This document shows, piece after piece, positions 10,796 to 12,526 of a stretch of 12,526 nucleotides of DNA. This stretch comes from Streptomyces sp. NRRL F-4489 (lineage in GTDB: Bacteria; Actinomycetota; Actinomycetes; Streptomycetales; Streptomycetaceae). The position numbers and the translations under genes are program-made. Numbering within the stretch: the stretch's first letter is position 1; each line of letters starts with the position of its first letter. The DNA lies in assembly GCF_001509485.1 (NCBI RefSeq), contig NZ_LLZI01000042.1, forward strand, positions 1-12,526. Direction: 5' to 3'. The notes beneath the pieces were generated by a model, which saw only the letters and a program-made list of their open reading frames with translations, did no database searches and was not told the origin of the DNA.

Positions 10796-12106
10796 GTGGC
10801 CCTGACCGGACGCACCGCCCTCATCTCCGCGCTCGGAGCCCTGGTCGTGGGCTTCGCGCTGCCCAGCTGGCTCGGGATCCTCATCGTCCAACTCGCCTTG
10901 CTGATAGCAATCTTGTGCGATCTCGCGCTCGCCGCGCCAGTGCGAACGCTCCATTTCACCCGAACCGGTGACACAAGCGTTCGACTAACGGGCGAAGCCC
11001 ACATCCACCTCACGGTCACCAACCCCGACCGCCGCCCTCTGCGCGCACAGATCCGCGACGCCTGGCCCCCAAGCTCCTTCCGCCCCGGCGACGACATCGC
11101 CGCGTCCCGCCACACCGTCCGCGTTCCCGCCGGAGAACGCCGCCGCCTGACGACGACGCTGCGCCCCACCCGCCGTGGCGACCACCACGCCGTCCGCGTC
11201 ACCGTCCGCTCCTACGGCCCCCTCGGCCTGGCCGCCCGCCAGGGAAACCACCACATCCCCTGGACCCTGCGCGTCCTGCCGCCCTTCACCAGCCGCAAGC
11301 ACCTCCCCGCCAAACTCGCCCGGCTCCGCGAACTCGACGGCCGCACCAGCATCCTGACCCGCGGCGAAGGCACCGAATTCGACAGCCTCCGCGACTACAC
11401 CCCCGGCGACGACACCCGTTCCATCGACTGGCGCGCCACCGCCCGCCGCCAGTCCGTCGCCGTCCGCACCTGGCGCCCGGAACGCGACCGCCGCATCCTC
11501 CTCGTCCTGGAATCGGGCCGCACCTCGGCCGGCCGCGTCGGCGACATCCCCCGCCTCGACGCCGCCATGGACGCCGCACTGCTCCTGGCTGCCCTCGCCT
11601 CCCGCGCCGGCGACCACGTCGACCTGCTCGCCTACGACCGCCGGGTCCGCGCCTCCGTACAGGGCCGCACCGCCCGCGATCTCCTGCCGGCCCTCACCGA
11701 CGCCCTCGCCCCCCTCGAACCGGAACTCGTCGAGGCGGACGCCCGCGGCCTGGCGGCCACCATCCACCGCCACGCCCCCCGCCGCTCCCTCATCGTCCTG
11801 TTCACCGGCCTCGACACGGCCCCGGTGGAGGAGGCCCTGCTGCCCGTCCTCCCCTCCCTCACCCAGCGCAACGAAGTGATCGTCGCGGCCGTCGCCGACC
11901 CGCGGATCGAAGAGATGGCCGCCGGCCGCCACACCCCCCAGGCCGTGTACGCGGCGGCAGCCGCCGAGCAGACCCGCGCCGCCCGCCGCCACACCGCCGA
12001 CCGCCTCCGCCGCCACGGCATCACGGTCATCGACTCCACCCCGGCCCACCTCGCCCCTGACCTCGCCGACGCCTACCTCTCCCTGAAGTCCGCCGGCCGC
12101 CTCTGA
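10796..12106 (+). CDS. DUF58 domain protein with VWA-like fold
   Basis: This 436-residue DUF58 protein is the usual partner of MoxR ATPases. Two adjacent hydrophobic segments (about 8-21 and 24-46) form an N-terminal membrane hairpin. A beta-rich region (about 50-165) precedes the DUF58 signature GTEFDSLRDYTPGDDTRSIDWRA (about 192-214), followed by a VWA-like domain (about 232-420). The metal-site position, usually DxSxS in VWA domains, reads ESGRT here (239-243), so metal binding may be weak or absent. The GTG start has a plausible GAGGCGAG at 10785-10792. Codons at about 36-66 (TTG, ATA, GCA, CGA, CTA and others) are unusually rare for this genome. This is the last gene of the operon: no spoIIM-like or RDD genes, which often follow in streptomycetes, are present before the converging rRNA operon. 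Confidence 0.93.
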   Translation: MALTGRTALISALGALVVGFALPSWLGILIVQLALLIAILCDLALAAPVRTLHFTRTGDTSVRLTGEAHIHLTVTNPDRRPLRAQIRDAWPPSSFRPGDDIAASRHTVRVPAGERRRLTTTLRPTRRGDHHAVRVTVRSYGPLGLAARQGNHHIPWTLRVLPPFTSRKHLPAKLARLRELDGRTSILTRGEGTEFDSLRDYTPGDDTRSIDWRATARRQSVAVRTWRPERDRRILLVLESGRTSAGRVGDIPRLDAAMDAALLLAALASRAGDHVDLLAYDRRVRASVQGRTARDLLPALTDALAPLEPELVEADARGLAATIHRHAPRRSLIVLFTGLDTAPVEEALLPVLPSLTQRNEVIVAAVADPRIEEMAAGRHTPQAVYAAAAAEQTRAARRHTADRLRRHGITVIDSTPAHLAPDLADAYLSLKSAGRL

Positions 12107-12434
12107 CGCGGCTGCACGATACGGCTACAGCGCACGGCCCCTGCCTCCCCTTGGCACCCGCCAGGAGGGCCGGGGGCCGCTGGGTCTTGCATGGGGCCTC
12201 AGGAGCCCTGCACCGCGCCTCTGCTGGGACCGCGTACCCACCTCCACCCACCCCCACCACGGGCGTATCTCCTCTGCCGCAGTACGGCCACAACGGCCTG
12301 CCCGGCCACCTGCCCCAGCTTGTACGGAGCGGAGTCTCCCCCTGAGGCACCCCGCATCCCGCATCCCACAAGCCCCTGCGTCACGTACGCCGGCACAGTC
12401 CCGCCCCTCCCCAAACCGGCCGGAACCCAACGCA
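12107..12434. other. Intergenic spacer without a convincing gene
   Basis: About 330 bases separate the DUF58 stop from the terminator. Short open frames exist on both strands, but they are Pro- or Gly/Arg-rich, lack a ribosome binding site or family similarity, and one runs straight through the terminator stem. A 7-base tandem repeat (GCATCCC twice, 12354-12367) and a short GGCC-ACAAC-GGCC inverted repeat near 12285-12300 are the only local structures. No tRNA-like sequence was found. Confidence 0.6.
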
Positions 12435-12480
12435 AAAAAGCCTCGTTCCCCGAGACGAATCTCGGGGAACGAGGCTTTTT
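12435..12480. terminator. Bidirectional terminator between rRNA and DUF58 operons
   Basis: A perfect inverted repeat has 20-base arms (12435-12454 and 12461-12480) around a 6-base loop, ACGAAT. The core is GCCTCGTTCCCCGAG, with A's on the outer left and T's on the outer right, so it ends in a U-run in either direction. Read leftward it lies about 10 bases beyond the 5S rRNA 3' end and is the rRNA operon terminator. Read rightward it can stop transcription from the MoxR/DUF58 operon. Confidence 0.95.
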
Positions 12481-12489
12481 CTAAAAATT

Positions 12490-12526
12490 GTTCGGCGGCG
12501 TCCTACTCTCCCACAGGGTCCCCCCT
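12490..12526 (-). rRNA. rrf: 5S ribosomal RNA, 3' end only
   Basis: The minus strand ends ...GACCCTGTGGGAGAGTAGGACGCCGCCGAAC, matching the conserved 3' part of actinobacterial 5S rRNA, including the GGGAGAGTAGG loop and the GCCGAAC closing-stem end. About 37 of roughly 120 bases are in the window, and the 5' part lies beyond the right edge. The rRNA operon (16S-23S-5S) is therefore transcribed leftward, toward the MoxR/DUF58 operon. The exact mature 3' end may differ by a base or two. Confidence 0.93.

Noticed and set aside
12191..12484. Small plus-strand open frame of 97 codons after the DUF58 gene
   Set aside because: It has no ribosome binding site, is Pro/Thr-rich, and its end runs through the 20-bp terminator stem.

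Overview
The window looks like chromosomal core DNA of a Streptomyces or close relative. It is very GC-rich, codons end mostly in G or C, GTG starts are common, and it carries the actinobacterial mtrA-mtrB-lpqB block. The last 37 bases match the 3' end of a streptomycete 5S rRNA as I remember it. The genus is inferred from gene content and codon use; no database search was run.

Left half, minus strand (about 148-6088), read right to left: mtnA (methylthioribose-1-phosphate isomerase), mtrA (response regulator), mtrB (sensor histidine kinase) and lpqB (lipoprotein). The genes overlap or nearly touch, so they probably form one transcription unit. MtrB senses an envelope or cell-cycle cue and phosphorylates MtrA. 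LpqB is the accessory lipoprotein that modulates MtrB. MtnA is a methionine-salvage enzyme that simply sits upstream. Its last codons appear to be frameshifted at a run of five C's, and this alone creates its 4-base overlap with mtrA.

A gap of about 150 bases (6089-6240) separates two divergent units and should hold both promoters.

Right half, plus strand (6241-12106): a tight five-gene unit encoding a six-helix membrane protein with Pro/Ala-rich tails, a DUF4129 protein, a DUF4350 protein, a MoxR-type AAA+ ATPase and a DUF58 protein with a degenerate VWA metal site. This is a MoxR/DUF58 locus: an ATPase that probably remodels or activates a partner at the membrane. The substrate is unknown, so this is the least understood system in the window.

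Right edge: about 330 bases without a convincing gene, then a perfect 20-bp inverted repeat flanked by A and T runs (a bidirectional terminator), then the 3' end of a 5S rRNA gene on the minus strand. An rRNA operon therefore converges on the MoxR/DUF58 operon. Left edge (1-147): no recognisable gene. No mobile elements, CRISPR arrays or tRNAs were seen.
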